Source: Mesorhizobium japonicum MAFF 303099 | GTDB taxonomy: Bacteria; Pseudomonadota; Alphaproteobacteria; Rhizobiales; Rhizobiaceae | Length of the DNA: 64,000 bases | Direction: 5' to 3' | Assembly (NCBI RefSeq): GCF_000009625.1 | Contig: NC_002678.2 | Coordinates: 6,914,001-6,978,000 of the forward strand | Shown: positions 36,640-45,544 of the stretch, piece after piece | Numbering within the stretch: the first letter of the stretch is position 1 | Layout: each line of letters opens with the position of its first letter | The notes under the pieces: model-generated | What the model was told of the DNA's origin: nothing | Databases searched by the model: none | What the model saw: the letters and a program-made list of their open reading frames with translations, nothing else | Position numbers and translations under genes: made by a program

Positions 36640-37062
36640 GTGGAACCGCGCATCTCCGTCGTCACGATTGCAACGGATGATCTCAACCGTGCCGTGCGCT
36701 TCTACGAAGCCATGGGTCTGAAACGGCATGCCGCGATCACCGACGGCGTCGCCTTCTTCCAGATGGGCGGCGTCATTCTCGGCCTGTTCCCGCGCGCCAG
36801 TGCCGAGGAGGATTCCGGCATCACCTTCGCCGAGGCGCCGTCCGCCGTCTATCTCGCCTACAACACCCGCTCCGACGCCGAGGTCGACGAGGTGCTCGCC
36901 ATGGCCGACAAAGCCGGGGGCCGCATCGTCAAGCCGGCAGGCCGCGCCTTCTGGGGCGGCTGGTATGGCTATTTCGCCGATGCGGATGGGCATGTCTGGG
37001 AAGTGGCGCACAATCCGGCCTTTCCGATCGCGCAAGACGGCACGATTTCGCTGCCTGGGTGA
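36640..37062 (+). CDS. VOC-superfamily (glyoxalase-like) protein
   Basis: The product is 140 residues with two beta-alpha-beta-beta-beta modules. Module 1 begins ISVVTIATDDLNRAVRFYEA (near residue 4) and module 2 holds GGRIVKPAGRAFWGGWYGYF followed by DADGHVWEVAHNP, whose final glutamate would be a metal ligand. GTG 36640 is chosen; an ATG at 36622 overlapping the hydratase is the alternative. The substrate is unknown. Its stop overlaps the start of the ATPase gene (TGATG). Confidence 0.87.
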   Translation: MEPRISVVTIATDDLNRAVRFYEAMGLKRHAAITDGVAFFQMGGVILGLFPRASAEEDSGITFAEAPSAVYLAYNTRSDAEVDEVLAMADKAGGRIVKPAGRAFWGGWYGYFADADGHVWEVAHNPAFPIAQDGTISLPG

Positions 37063-37838
37063 TGGCGTACCGCAAACAGCTGACGCGGCTCAAGGCGCCC
37101 TATCTCAAGCGCATCCTGCTCGACCCCGGGCGCGTGGAGGATTGGGAAAAGTATCCCTGGAACCTGCCGCTGTTTCGCGGCCGCGAATTCGAACTCGAAT
37201 TCACCGCGCCAATCACCATCATCGTTGGTGAGAACGGCACCGGCAAATCGACGCTGCTGGAAGCGATTGGTGCTTTGGCCGGCTATGACGAGGCCGGCGG
37301 CGGCAAGGGCTACATGCCGGTCGACCACTCTCGTGCCATCGACAAGAGCGGTGCCGCACTGGCCGACAATTTTCGTTGCCACTGGCTGCCGAAGGTTACC
37401 GCCGGTTGGTTCTTCCGCGCCGAATCCTTCTATTCCGTTGCCCGTTACCTCGACGAGGCAGCTAGGGAATCGGGCGCGACGCCGCCGGATTTCCTTTCCT
37501 GGTCGCATGGCGAGGGTTTCATCCGTTTCTTCGAGGAACGCTGTCGCAGGCAAGGCATCTACATCCTCGACGAGCCGGAGAGCGCGCTTTCGCCGTCGCG
37601 CCAGATCGAGCTGCTGAAGATGCTGCGCCGCATGGACCAGTCCGGCACCGCGCAGGTGATCATGGCGACGCACTCGCCATTGTTGATGGCCTGTCCCGGC
37701 GCGCGGCTGTTCCGCATCAGCCGCTTCGGGCTCGAGCCCGCCGACTTTCGTGATACGGACCACTTCCGCATGTTGCGCGATTTCAGCAACGACCCGGATG
37801 GTTTTCTCGCCGAGGCGTTGTATGAGGACGAGGCATGA
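37062..37838 (+). CDS. Small AAA-type ATPase (AAA_21/RecF-like)
   Basis: The 258-residue product is a lone ABC-type ATPase of the predicted-ATPase group. Walker A is GENGTGKST (near residue 55), a signature-like SWSHGEGFIRFFEERC lies near 145, Walker B is GIYILDEPESALSPSRQIEL (near 163), and the H-loop is ATHSPLLMACPGA (near 200). It has no coiled-coil arms, nuclease or helicase domain. The start overlaps the VOC stop and its own end overlaps the next gene, so it is coupled within the chain. A defence role cannot be excluded, but the housekeeping-like context argues against it. Confidence 0.85.
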   Translation: MAYRKQLTRLKAPYLKRILLDPGRVEDWEKYPWNLPLFRGREFELEFTAPITIIVGENGTGKSTLLEAIGALAGYDEAGGGKGYMPVDHSRAIDKSGAALADNFRCHWLPKVTAGWFFRAESFYSVARYLDEAARESGATPPDFLSWSHGEGFIRFFEERCRRQGIYILDEPESALSPSRQIELLKMLRRMDQSGTAQVIMATHSPLLMACPGARLFRISRFGLEPADFRDTDHFRMLRDFSNDPDGFLAEALYEDEA

Positions 37839-38356
37839 ACCACGATAGCTACGACAATACCTACATCGGCGGCATCCTCAATTCGGTGAAGACCATCGCC
37901 ATGGTCGGCGCGTCGGCCAATGACGTCAGGCCGAGCTATTTCGTGCTGAAATACCTGCTGGCCAAGGGATTTTCGGTGTTTCCGGTCAATCCGGGCCAGG
38001 CCGGCAAGGAAATCCTCGGCCGGATGACCTATGCCAGTCTGGCCGATATTCCGGAGCCGATCGATATGGTCGACATCTTCCGCGCCGCGACCGCGGTGCC
38101 GGGCATCGTAGACGAGGTATTGCGGCTCGATCCCTTGCCGAAAGTAATCTGGATGCAGCTCGGCGTGCGCCATGACGAGGCGGCCGCTCGCGCCGAAGCC
38201 GCCGGCATCAAGGTTGTGATGAACCGCTGCCCCAAGATCGAATACGGCAAGCTCTCCGGCGAAATCGGCTGGACCGGCGTCAATTCAGGCGTCCTGTCGT
38301 CCAAGAAACCGCTGATGCGCCAGGGTTTCCAGAGTTTCGGCGTGCGCCAGAAATAG
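37835..38356 (+). CDS. CoA-binding domain protein (YccU-like)
   Basis: The 173-residue Rossmann-fold protein has a CoA_binding_2 domain: KTIAMVGASANDVRPSYFVL (residues 19-38), GFSVFPVNPGQAGKEILG (45-62), DMVDIFRA (near 76) and VIWMQLGVRHDEAAARAEAA (near 105) with VVMNRCPKIEY following. The conserved cysteine in MNRCPKIE is typical. Function in the family is mostly unknown; CoA or a nucleotide is the presumed ligand. The ATG overlaps the ATPase stop by 4 bp. Confidence 0.9.
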   Translation: MNHDSYDNTYIGGILNSVKTIAMVGASANDVRPSYFVLKYLLAKGFSVFPVNPGQAGKEILGRMTYASLADIPEPIDMVDIFRAATAVPGIVDEVLRLDPLPKVIWMQLGVRHDEAAARAEAAGIKVVMNRCPKIEYGKLSGEIGWTGVNSGVLSSKKPLMRQGFQSFGVRQK

Positions 38357-38516
38357 GTCGCGAGCGAGAAGCGCAAAATTATTCCGGCAGATGCCGCGTT
38401 TTCCTGCGGCTTGGCTGAAAGTTCCGTGCCGAAGGGTATTTTCTTCTTTGCATTCCGAGCCGGGCTTCGCCAAGAATGCCCGGCGAATTTTGAGAAGTTC
38501 TTAAGGGAGGTTTTTA

Positions 38517-39797
38517 GTGACCCGTACGCCCGGTTTCAACACGCTCGCCGTCCATGCCGGCGCCAAGCCCGATCCGGCCACCGGCGCGCGCGCCACGCCG
38601 ATCTACCAGACGACCTCCTTCGTCTTCGATGATGCCGACCACGCCGCGTCGCTGTTCGGCCTGAAGGCGTTCGGCAACATCTACACCCGCATCATGAACC
38701 CGACGCAGGCCGTGCTTGAAGAGCGCGTCGCGGCACTCGAGGGCGGCACGGCTGCGCTTGCGGTCGCGTCCGGCCACGCCGCGCAGGTCATCGTGTTCCA
38801 CAATCTGATGCAGCCGGGTGACAATTTCGTCGCTGCGACAAGGCTTTATGGCGGCTCGATCAACCAGTTCGGCCACGCCTTCAAGAATTATGGCTGGGAG
38901 GTGCGCTGGGCCGACACAAACGACCTCTCGACCTTCGAGAGCCAGATCGACGACAGGACCAAGGCGATCTTCATCGAGAGCCTGGCCAATCCGGGCGGCA
39001 CTTTCGTCGACATCGAGAAGATCGGCGACATCGCCCGCAAGCATGGCCTGCCGCTGATCGTCGACAACACGCTGGCCTCGCCCTACCTGATCCGGCCGAT
39101 CGAGCACGGCGCCGATATCGTCGTGCATTCGCTGACCAAGTTCATCGGCGGCCATGGCAATTCGATCGGCGGCGTCATCGTCGACGGCGGCACCTTCGAC
39201 TGGTCGAAATCGGGCAAATATCCGATGCTGTCGGAACCGCGCCCCGAATATGGCGGCCTCGTCCTGCACGAAACCTTCGGCAATTTCGCTTTCGCCATTG
39301 CCGCGCGCGTGCTCGGCCTGCGCGATCTCGGCCCGGCGATTTCGCCCTTCAACGCCTTCCTCATCCTGACCGGCCTCGAAACCTTGCCGCTGCGCATGCA
39401 GCGCCATTGTGACAATGCGGTTACGGTTGCCGGCTGGCTGTCCAACCACCCCAAGGTCGCCTGGGTGAATTACCCCGGCCTACCCAGCGACAAGAACAAT
39501 GCGCTGCAGAAGAAGTACTCGCCGCTCGGCGCCGGCGCCGTGTTCACCTTCGGCCTCAAGGGCGGCTACGAGGCCGGCGTCAAATTCGTCGAGGCGCTGG
39601 AACTGTTCTCGCATCTGGCCAATGTCGGCGACACCAAGTCGCTGGTCATCCATCCGGCGTCAACCACGCACCGCCAGCTTTCCGACGAGCAGAAGGTCAA
39701 GGCCGGTGCCGGTCCGGACACCGTGCGGCTTTCGATAGGCATCGAGGACGTCACCGATATCGTCGCCGACCTCGAACAGGCACTCGCCAAGGTCTGA
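38517..39797 (+). CDS. metY: O-acetylhomoserine sulfhydrylase / aminocarboxypropyltransferase
   Basis: This PLP enzyme makes homocysteine from O-acetylhomoserine and sulfide. The 426-residue length fits MetY rather than the shorter MetZ. Landmarks: NTLAVHAGAKPDPATGARAT at the N-terminus, the PLP lysine in VHSLTKFIGGHGNSIGG (near residue 209) and the C-terminal substrate site SLVIHPASTTHRQLSDEQ (near 376). The GTG start at 38517 follows an AAGGGAGG site. The 160-bp leader was examined for a SAM-II riboswitch and gave no convincing match. Confidence 0.95.
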   Translation: MTRTPGFNTLAVHAGAKPDPATGARATPIYQTTSFVFDDADHAASLFGLKAFGNIYTRIMNPTQAVLEERVAALEGGTAALAVASGHAAQVIVFHNLMQPGDNFVAATRLYGGSINQFGHAFKNYGWEVRWADTNDLSTFESQIDDRTKAIFIESLANPGGTFVDIEKIGDIARKHGLPLIVDNTLASPYLIRPIEHGADIVVHSLTKFIGGHGNSIGGVIVDGGTFDWSKSGKYPMLSEPRPEYGGLVLHETFGNFAFAIAARVLGLRDLGPAISPFNAFLILTGLETLPLRMQRHCDNAVTVAGWLSNHPKVAWVNYPGLPSDKNNALQKKYSPLGAGAVFTFGLKGGYEAGVKFVEALELFSHLANVGDTKSLVIHPASTTHRQLSDEQKVKAGAGPDTVRLSIGIEDVTDIVADLEQALAKV

Positions 39798-39803
39798 TTG
39801 CTG

Positions 39804-40148
39804 ATGGCCGCCTTTCTTTCCGTCGACACCAAGGGCGTCGAACCCGAATCCGGCGCGCCCGCGCCGGATCGCCTGATCTCGGGCGATCCCAAATTCCGCA
39901 CCTGGAATGTCGAGGAGCGGGACGGCGGCCTCTATGCCGGCATCTGGGAATCGACCCCCGGCAAATGGCGCATCGTCTATGATGAATGGGAATTCTGTCA
40001 CATCCTGTTCGGCGTTTCGGTGATCGCGGAAGACGAGGGCGAAGCGCGCACCGTCAAGGCCGGCGACAGTTTCGTGCTGAGGCCGGGCTTCAAGGGCAGC
40101 TGGGAAGTGCTTGAAACCACCCGCAAGGAGTATGTGATCAAGCTGTGA
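39804..40148 (+). CDS. Cupin-domain protein (DUF861/EutQ-like)
   Basis: The 114-residue product has a single small beta barrel. WNVEERDGGLYAGIWESTPG is followed by GKWRIVYDEWEFCHILFGVS (near residues 47-66), where E-F-C-H replaces the common E-x-x-x-x-L pattern, and VKAGDSFVLRPGFKGSWEVL (near 83). This arrangement is that of cupin_3 proteins. It lies 6 bp downstream of metY and is probably cotranscribed; the substrate is unknown. Confidence 0.85.
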   Translation: MAAFLSVDTKGVEPESGAPAPDRLISGDPKFRTWNVEERDGGLYAGIWESTPGKWRIVYDEWEFCHILFGVSVIAEDEGEARTVKAGDSFVLRPGFKGSWEVLETTRKEYVIKL

Positions 40149-41222
40149 TCACTTCGCCGGAAACTGGCTGAGGCAGGCTTCCGACGCTTTGTCGTGCGCC
40201 GTCAGCAAATCGGCGTCCTGTGCCTCTATATCAGCGTCTGAGATCTCGTCTCGATAATATTGCGCCAGGAGGTCGAGCCCCTGCTGGCTAACGCCATAGG
40301 TCGGGATTTCGCGGGCGACGCAGCCGCATAGCGCGAGTGCGCGATCGGGCGAGCCGGTCTTGTGGTTGGTCAGGATGAAATCCTGCGCCGGGCAGGCGTC
40401 GAGAAAACCGTTGAAGTTCAGCTTTTGCTGTGGCTGATCGCCATGATCGAAATAGGCCGGCGGCCATTGGCTTTTGCCGCTCGCGACATCGCAGCCTGTG
40501 GCGACGTCCTGGGCGCTTTTCGACAGGATGAGCCAGGCATCCTCCTTGTCGCCTATGGGGTAGTCGAAATCTTCGCCGAGAAGCGAGGCGGTATAGGCGT
40601 CAAGGTCGGCCTGCGTGAAACCGACCGTCTGAAATCGGTTGAACTGGCATTGGCAAGCGGCGCTCACTTGCTCTGTTTCGCTCTGTGAGGACTCTTGGCT
40701 CAGCTTGTTTTTCTGGCAGGCCGAGACAAAGACGGCGCCGTCTAGCGACGATGCGGGAAAAGTGGAGGCATCGACATAGCGCTTTCCGTCCCAGCCGATC
40801 GTCATTGTGTCGGACTGGATGTCGAAAAAGCCGTTCCGTTTGAAGGGGCTGAGCGCGATCTTGTCCTGCGGCACCAGCCGCGCGCCGGGAATGTCGCCGA
40901 GAACCTCTTGATAGCTGTCGCCTTCCAGGACGAACAGGTAGTTGCCGCAATTGACGCCGTCGCAGCCCGGCGCGTAGCGGTAGGCGAAGATCTCGGGCAA
41001 GCCGTCAAGATTGAGATCGACCTCGATGGCGAAGGATGCCAGCGGCAGGCCCTTCGATCCGGTCTGCCGCTCCAGAAGGCCCATCGCCATTTTCTGGGCG
41101 ATGGCCATGCTGTTCTCCCAGGGAATGTTCTCCGGCTGTTGCCGGGCGCGTGTCGTGGTTCCCAGGCAGGCGCATAGCAACGCCAGTGCGAACGCCGCCG
41201 CCGGTCTCCAAAACAGTCTCAT
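40149..41222 (-). CDS. Hypothetical exported protein, Cys-containing
   Basis: The 357-residue product was not recognised. ATG 41222 gives MRLFWRPAAAFALALLCACL, a signal whose LCAC resembles a lipobox. A segment DLNLDGLPEIFAYRYAPGCD (near residues 75-94) resembles the FG-GAP/VCBS-like calcium-binding style D-x-N-x-D-x-x-E. Two later segments share a pattern: ACQCQFNRFQTVGFTQADLD (near 205) and LCGCVAREIPTYGVSQQGLD (near 310), each CxC plus a short helix, which suggests duplicated domains. Downstream genes converge; the P450 gene lies 26 bp upstream on the same strand, so the pair may be cotranscribed. Confidence 0.6.
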   Translation of the reverse strand: MRLFWRPAAAFALALLCACLGTTTRARQQPENIPWENSMAIAQKMAMGLLERQTGSKGLPLASFAIEVDLNLDGLPEIFAYRYAPGCDGVNCGNYLFVLEGDSYQEVLGDIPGARLVPQDKIALSPFKRNGFFDIQSDTMTIGWDGKRYVDASTFPASSLDGAVFVSACQKNKLSQESSQSETEQVSAACQCQFNRFQTVGFTQADLDAYTASLLGEDFDYPIGDKEDAWLILSKSAQDVATGCDVASGKSQWPPAYFDHGDQPQQKLNFNGFLDACPAQDFILTNHKTGSPDRALALCGCVAREIPTYGVSQQGLDLLAQYYRDEISDADIEAQDADLLTAHDKASEACLSQFPAK

Positions 41223-41247
41223 CGCGCAGCCCCAGGCCCGCGATCGT

Positions 41248-42498
41248 TCAGAAGCCGACGGCGAGCGTTTCCAGCCCATGGAAGTGGTAAGTGTCGCGGA
41301 AGCGTGACTGTTCGGCAAGATGCAGCCGCGGGTGCCGCTCGAACAAGGTTTTCAACGACACCTGCAATTCGAGCCGGGCCAGCGGCGCGCCGATGCAGAA
41401 ATGGATGCCGGCGCCGAAGGACACGTTCTTCTGGTCCGCACGGTCCGGCCGGAAGGCCTGCGGTTCGGCGAAGGCGCGCGGATCATGATTGGCCATGCCA
41501 AGCAAGAGCCCGATGGTCTGGCCCGGCCGGACGACGATGCCGGGCGCAATCTCGATCTCCTGGTAGGCATAGCGCATGAACATGTGCAGCGGTGCGTCGA
41601 AGCGCAGGCATTCCTCGACCGTTGCGGCGGTCGCTTCCGCCGAGGTGAAGAAACGGCTGGGGTCGCCGCCTTGCGCCAGGATCGAGCGCACCGCATTGCC
41701 GGTCTGATGGACGGTCGCTTCGTGGCCGGCATTGAGCAGCAGGATCGCCGAGGACACCATTTCGTCCTCGGACAGCCTCTCACCGTCCTCCTGCGCCGAG
41801 ATCAGCAGCGACAAAAGGTCGTCGCCGGGATTTCTGCGCCGCTCGGCGACGTAACCGCGCAGGAAATCGGCAAATTCGCTCGCGGCGCGGTTGGCTGTTT
41901 CCTCGGTCTCGCGGGTGCGGCCGTGGATGTACATGGCGACCATTTGGTGGGACCAGTCGAGCAGTTGCGGCCCCATCTCGACCGGCACGCCGAGCATTTC
42001 GGCGATGATGGTGATCGGCAAGGGAGAGGCGAAGGCGGGAAGCAGGTCGACCGGTCCGGTCGGATCAAAGCGGTCGATCAGTTCGTTGGCGAGCGCCTCG
42101 ACCCGTGGCCGCAGCCGCTCGACCTGGCGCGAGACGAAGGCGCGGTTGACCAGCGTTCTCAGCCGCGTGTGCACCGGCGGTTCCAGTTCGAGCATGGAGT
42201 TGGCTTCAATGCCGTCGAACGCTCTGAGATGGCTGCGGTCCTGGCCGACACCGCGGCTGTCGGGAATGCCGGCCGGGTTCTGGCGGCCGAAGCGGCGGTC
42301 GCGCAGCAGCCGGTTGACATCATCGAAGCCGCCAAAGCACCAGAAGCCGAATTCCTCCCAGAAGAAGGCATTGGAGACGTCGTGCAGGAAGCCATAGGCC
42401 TCGTACGGGTTCAGGAAGAAAGCCGGCTCGTGCGGGTCGAGCCGCAGCCGTCGGGTGGCTGGATCAAAGGCCAGGTATGGGAGCGTCGAATTGGTCAT
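41248..42498 (-). CDS. Cytochrome P450 monooxygenase
   Basis: The 416-residue soluble bacterial class-I P450 shows the I-helix LLLNAGHEATVHQTGNAVR (near residue 245, with AGHEAT in the oxygen-binding position), the ExxR motif EECLRF (near 285), and the heme loop VSFGAGIHFCIGAPLARLEL (near 350-369; axial Cys in FCIG). The early DRSHLRAF and LEPPVHTRLRTLVNRAFV are typical. No ferredoxin or reductase gene is adjacent. The substrate is unknown; the family resembles CYP107/CYP109-like enzymes by eye only. Confidence 0.93.
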   Translation of the reverse strand: MTNSTLPYLAFDPATRRLRLDPHEPAFFLNPYEAYGFLHDVSNAFFWEEFGFWCFGGFDDVNRLLRDRRFGRQNPAGIPDSRGVGQDRSHLRAFDGIEANSMLELEPPVHTRLRTLVNRAFVSRQVERLRPRVEALANELIDRFDPTGPVDLLPAFASPLPITIIAEMLGVPVEMGPQLLDWSHQMVAMYIHGRTRETEETANRAASEFADFLRGYVAERRRNPGDDLLSLLISAQEDGERLSEDEMVSSAILLLNAGHEATVHQTGNAVRSILAQGGDPSRFFTSAEATAATVEECLRFDAPLHMFMRYAYQEIEIAPGIVVRPGQTIGLLLGMANHDPRAFAEPQAFRPDRADQKNVSFGAGIHFCIGAPLARLELQVSLKTLFERHPRLHLAEQSRFRDTYHFHGLETLAVGF

Positions 42499-42602
42499 GC
42501 CAGACCCATAGCGCGGCTTGCCAGCCTCATTCCAGACCGTATGTTGGCGCCGGTACTCCAATGAATTGAGCCAGCCAATGCGGCCGCGGAAGGTCTGAGC
42601 GG

Positions 42603-43706
42603 ATGAACGTGATCGTTGTCGGCGCGGGGATTGCCGGTCTCTCCACGGCGTGGTCGCTGGTCAAGGCCGGCCACAGCGTGTCGATCGTCGAGCAGGGGCC
42701 GATCCCCAATCCGCTGGCCGCGTCCAGCGACCATCACCGCATCATCCGCCGCGCCTACCGCGCGGGAACCGGCTACGGAAGCCTGATCACCGAAGCCTAT
42801 GAGGCCTGGGACGAGATGTGGGCCGATCTCGGCGAAAGCCATCTCGATGCGCGCGGATTCGTCTGCATTTCGCGCGAACCGGGCGACGAGGCCGAGGAAT
42901 ATCTCGAGGGCCTGGAAGAGGGCAATTTCCCTTTTGAATTGCTGGAACCGGACGCAGCCGTCGAACGCTGGCCGTTTTTGCAAGCCGGCACGTTCCGCTA
43001 TGCCTATTATTCGCCGGAAGGCGGCGCGCTCCACTGCCGCAAGATCGCTTCCGGCCTTGCCGCCTGGCTGCGCGCAAACGGCGCCAATGTCTACGAACGC
43101 AGCAAGGCGACCGCGATCGACTCCGAAACCGGCCGCATCGTGCTCGAAAGCGGCGAAACCATGCAGGCCGACCGCATCGTCGTCGCTGCTGGCGCCTGGG
43201 TTCTGAAGCTGTTTCCGGAACTGGACGGCGAGCTGAAGACCTATCGGACAGCCCTTGCCTATGTCGAACCGCCGGCCGACCTGAAGGCGGCCTGGAAGGC
43301 GGCACCGGTCGTCCTCGACATCGGCGGCGCTGTCGATGGCTATGTGATCCCGCCCTCCGGCGGCGCCGGCATGAAATTCGGTTCCGGACTGCACCGAGTG
43401 CCGACGAGCGATGCCGACTGGAACCGTCAGCCGGTGCCGGGCGAGGGTGAGGCGATCCGCAACCTGTTTTCGCCACCGATCGCCCGCATCCAGGAGTATG
43501 AGGTGACCGAAGTGGTCACCTGCGCCTACACCTTCACCGTCGACGAAAAGTTCATGGCGCATGCGAAGGGCAAGTGCCTTGTTGTCTCTGCCTGCTCCGG
43601 CCATGGCTACAAGTTCGGCGCGGCAGTCGGCAGGCGAGTCGCGGCGGCGCTCGGCGATAGCGATATCGCCGGCCTGAAGCGTTGGCTGCGGGCGGAGGTA
43701 GCCTAA
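42603..43706 (+). CDS. FAD-dependent oxidoreductase (DAO / sarcosine-oxidase-like)
   Basis: The 367-residue flavoenzyme begins with NVIVVGAGIAGLSTAWSLVK, the dinucleotide-binding GxGxxG motif (residues 2-21), and has a DAO domain throughout. The FAD-binding C-terminal part holds FTVDEKFMAHAKGKCLVVSA then CSGHGYKFGAAVGRRVAAAL (near 335-354), the GHGxK pattern typical of monomeric sarcosine oxidases and N-methyl-tryptophan oxidase, although the covalent-FAD cysteine must be confirmed by alignment. It lies divergent from the P450 gene, separated by 104 bp. Confidence 0.9.
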   Translation: MNVIVVGAGIAGLSTAWSLVKAGHSVSIVEQGPIPNPLAASSDHHRIIRRAYRAGTGYGSLITEAYEAWDEMWADLGESHLDARGFVCISREPGDEAEEYLEGLEEGNFPFELLEPDAAVERWPFLQAGTFRYAYYSPEGGALHCRKIASGLAAWLRANGANVYERSKATAIDSETGRIVLESGETMQADRIVVAAGAWVLKLFPELDGELKTYRTALAYVEPPADLKAAWKAAPVVLDIGGAVDGYVIPPSGGAGMKFGSGLHRVPTSDADWNRQPVPGEGEAIRNLFSPPIARIQEYEVTEVVTCAYTFTVDEKFMAHAKGKCLVVSACSGHGYKFGAAVGRRVAAALGDSDIAGLKRWLRAEVA

Positions 43707-44293
43707 TCCTGGCAATGTCTCGGAATATGCACGCGCCGCCAGCCTGACGACCCTTCGCGGACCAGCACGCGCCGCGTGACGGTCCGGTAGGAGGCAGGGA
43801 CGTCAATGATGCGCCTTTGCTCCGGCTGCACCAGGACCTCCTCGGCGATGCTGTCGTACTGTGCCGGGGTGACGACGCGCCTTGAGCGCTCCGGCTGGAT
43901 CACCACCGTCTCGGCGACGCGTTCATAGCGCGCCTTGTGCCAAATTTTGCAAAGAACCTTGCGGCCATGTATGACGCGCCATTCCCAGGCATAGCCGCCG
44001 CCGTCGACCCTCACCGTGTGGTAGACGGTGCGGGTGATGGCGGGCACGACCTCGTAGGTCACTTGTGCCGGAACGGTCATCACCACGCGTTCGCGGGTGC
44101 CATAGATGGGCGGGGTATAGTCGACCTGCTGGCCGGGCGGGCTGACCATCACGTCTTCATAGACCGTGTCGTAGACATCAGGCGTGCGGATCGGCTCGTA
44201 GCATTCGACGGCGTGGCCGCCGGCCGCTGTCGCGGAAATCGTGCCGAGCACGGTCAGCCCGGCAATGGTGAAGCATGCGGTTTTCCTGAACAT
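43703..44293 (-). CDS. Exported protein with Tyr/Val/Pro-rich repeats
   Basis: This 196-residue product was not recognised. ATG 44293 has a GGGGAG site 5 nt upstream and opens a signal peptide (cleavage near TAAGG). The mature part holds about four degenerate repeats of roughly 20 residues with the pattern Y-x-x-V-x-E-x-V-x-V-x-P-x-x-R-R-V-x-x-P-A: seen at YERVAETVVIQPERSRRVV (near residue 120), YDSIAEEVLVQPEQRRIIDV, and YRTVTRRVLVREGSS. Between them is a basic aromatic insert (YAWEWRVIHGRKVLCKIWHK). Its end overlaps the convergent oxidoreductase by 4 bp. Confidence 0.7.
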   Translation of the reverse strand: MFRKTACFTIAGLTVLGTISATAAGGHAVECYEPIRTPDVYDTVYEDVMVSPPGQQVDYTPPIYGTRERVVMTVPAQVTYEVVPAITRTVYHTVRVDGGGYAWEWRVIHGRKVLCKIWHKARYERVAETVVIQPERSRRVVTPAQYDSIAEEVLVQPEQRRIIDVPASYRTVTRRVLVREGSSGWRRVHIPRHCQD

Positions 44294-44619
44294 GATACTC
44301 CCCCTGTTGAACGGCCGATGACGGTTCAACGTTGGATTGTAGGGTAAGGGGCGTCCGGGAAAAGCGGATTTGCCGCATTTCGTTAAGCAATGCGGTTAAG
44401 AAATTGCTACGGATGGGGCGGCGTCGGCGAACGACGATGGCGCGGGTCGATGAATCCTGTGAATAACCTTGATTCGACTTACCCAGATGGCTAGGACGGG
44501 TCGGCCTTGCACAAGGATGAGCCGACATCCTATCTACGGAACAACGATCCAGAACCGATTCTGCCCGATCTGCCAGCATTCCCGGCGCCGGAATCCCACC
44601 GCGAGATAAGAGATAACTG
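44294..44619. other. Intergenic region upstream of clpP
   Basis: This 326-bp divergent region contains no gene. Two inverted repeats are visible: GTTGAAC / GTTCAAC (44306-44312 and 44324-44330), close to the start of the repeat-protein gene, and CCGCATT / AATGCGG (44373-44379 and 44389-44395). No strong promoter match to sigma70 or the rhizobial heat-shock consensus was found for clpP. Confidence 0.5.
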
Positions 44620-45249
44620 ATGAAGAACCCCGTCGAAACCTACATGAACCTCGTTCCGATGGTGGTCGAACAGACCAATCGCGGCGAGCGGGCCTACGAC
44701 ATCTTCTCGCGCCTCCTCAAGGAGCGCATCATTTTCATCACCGGTCCGGTCGAGGACGGCATGGCGACGCTGGTCTGCGCCCAGCTCCTGTTCCTCGAAG
44801 CCGAGAATCCGAAGAAGGAAATCAACCTCTACATCAATTCGCCGGGCGGCGTCGTCACTTCGGGCATGGCGATCTACGACACCATGCAGTTCATCAAGCC
44901 GGCCGTATCCACACTCTGCATCGGCCAGGCGGCCTCGATGGGCTCGCTGTTGCTGACCGCCGGCCACAAGGACATGCGTTTTGCCACGCCGAACGCCCGC
45001 ATCATGGTTCACCAGCCGTCCGGCGGCTTCCAGGGCCAGGCCTCCGACATCGAGCGCCACGCCATGGACATCGTCAAGCTGAAGCGCCGCCTCAACGAGG
45101 TCTATGTCAAGCACACCGGCAAGAGCTACGAGGAGATCGAACGCACGCTCGACCGTGACCATTTCATGACCGCCGACGAAGCCAAGGATTTCGGCCTCAT
45201 CGACAAGGTTATTTCGTCGCGCGAGCCGGCTGAGAGCGCCGTGGCATAA
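44620..45249 (+). CDS. clpP: ATP-dependent Clp protease proteolytic subunit
   Basis: The 209-residue ClpP has its catalytic triad: Ser in [16 protein letters not shown] (near residue 106), His in [11 protein letters not shown] (near 131), and Asp near 180 in the [12 protein letters not shown] region. The N-terminus ([20 protein letters not shown]) is the usual axial-loop sequence, so this is the main ClpP rather than a degenerate paralogue. It forms tetradecamers with ClpX, encoded 295 bp downstream in the same direction. Confidence 0.97.
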   Translation: MKNPVETYMNLVPMVVEQTNRGERAYDIFSRLLKERIIFITGPVEDGMATLVCAQLLFLEAENPKKEINLYINSPGGVVTSGMAIYDTMQFIKPAVSTLCIGQAASMGSLLLTAGHKDMRFATPNARIMVHQPSGGFQGQASDIERHAMDIVKLKRRLNEVYVKHTGKSYEEIERTLDRDHFMTADEAKDFGLIDKVISSREPAESAVA

Positions 45250-45544
45250 GGGCTTGGTGGCAGTTGGATGACACCATCACGCGCTTTTGGCGCGTCTTGC
45301 GGCATTTCGGCCACAATTGGCTGTTCCCTCGACGGTCGGGATTGCCTACGTTAAGGCTATGTTGATTTTCGACGGCTTAGCTTTGTGTGGGGCTGCTGCG
45401 AATCATTGCCACGTTTTCTGATTTGTGTTTCGTACGGAATACGTTGCGGGAGCCGGGATACTGGCGGCGGCGGATTCCCGCGATAAATAGAGTAAGCGCC
45501 CTTTCAGCCAGACCATCGGCGGGCGGCGATGAAAGGACAGGAAA

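Noticed and set aside
36622..36640. ATG 36622 as start of the VOC gene
   Set aside because: It overlaps the hydratase by 16 bp and adds residues before the usual family start; GTG 36640 was preferred, though not proven.
38357..38516. Possible SAM-II riboswitch before metY
   Set aside because: SAM-II is common before met genes in alphaproteobacteria, but the needed pseudoknot words were not found; only GGCTGAAAG and a 7-bp GCCGGGC/GCCCGGC stem are visible. A covariance-model search would settle it.
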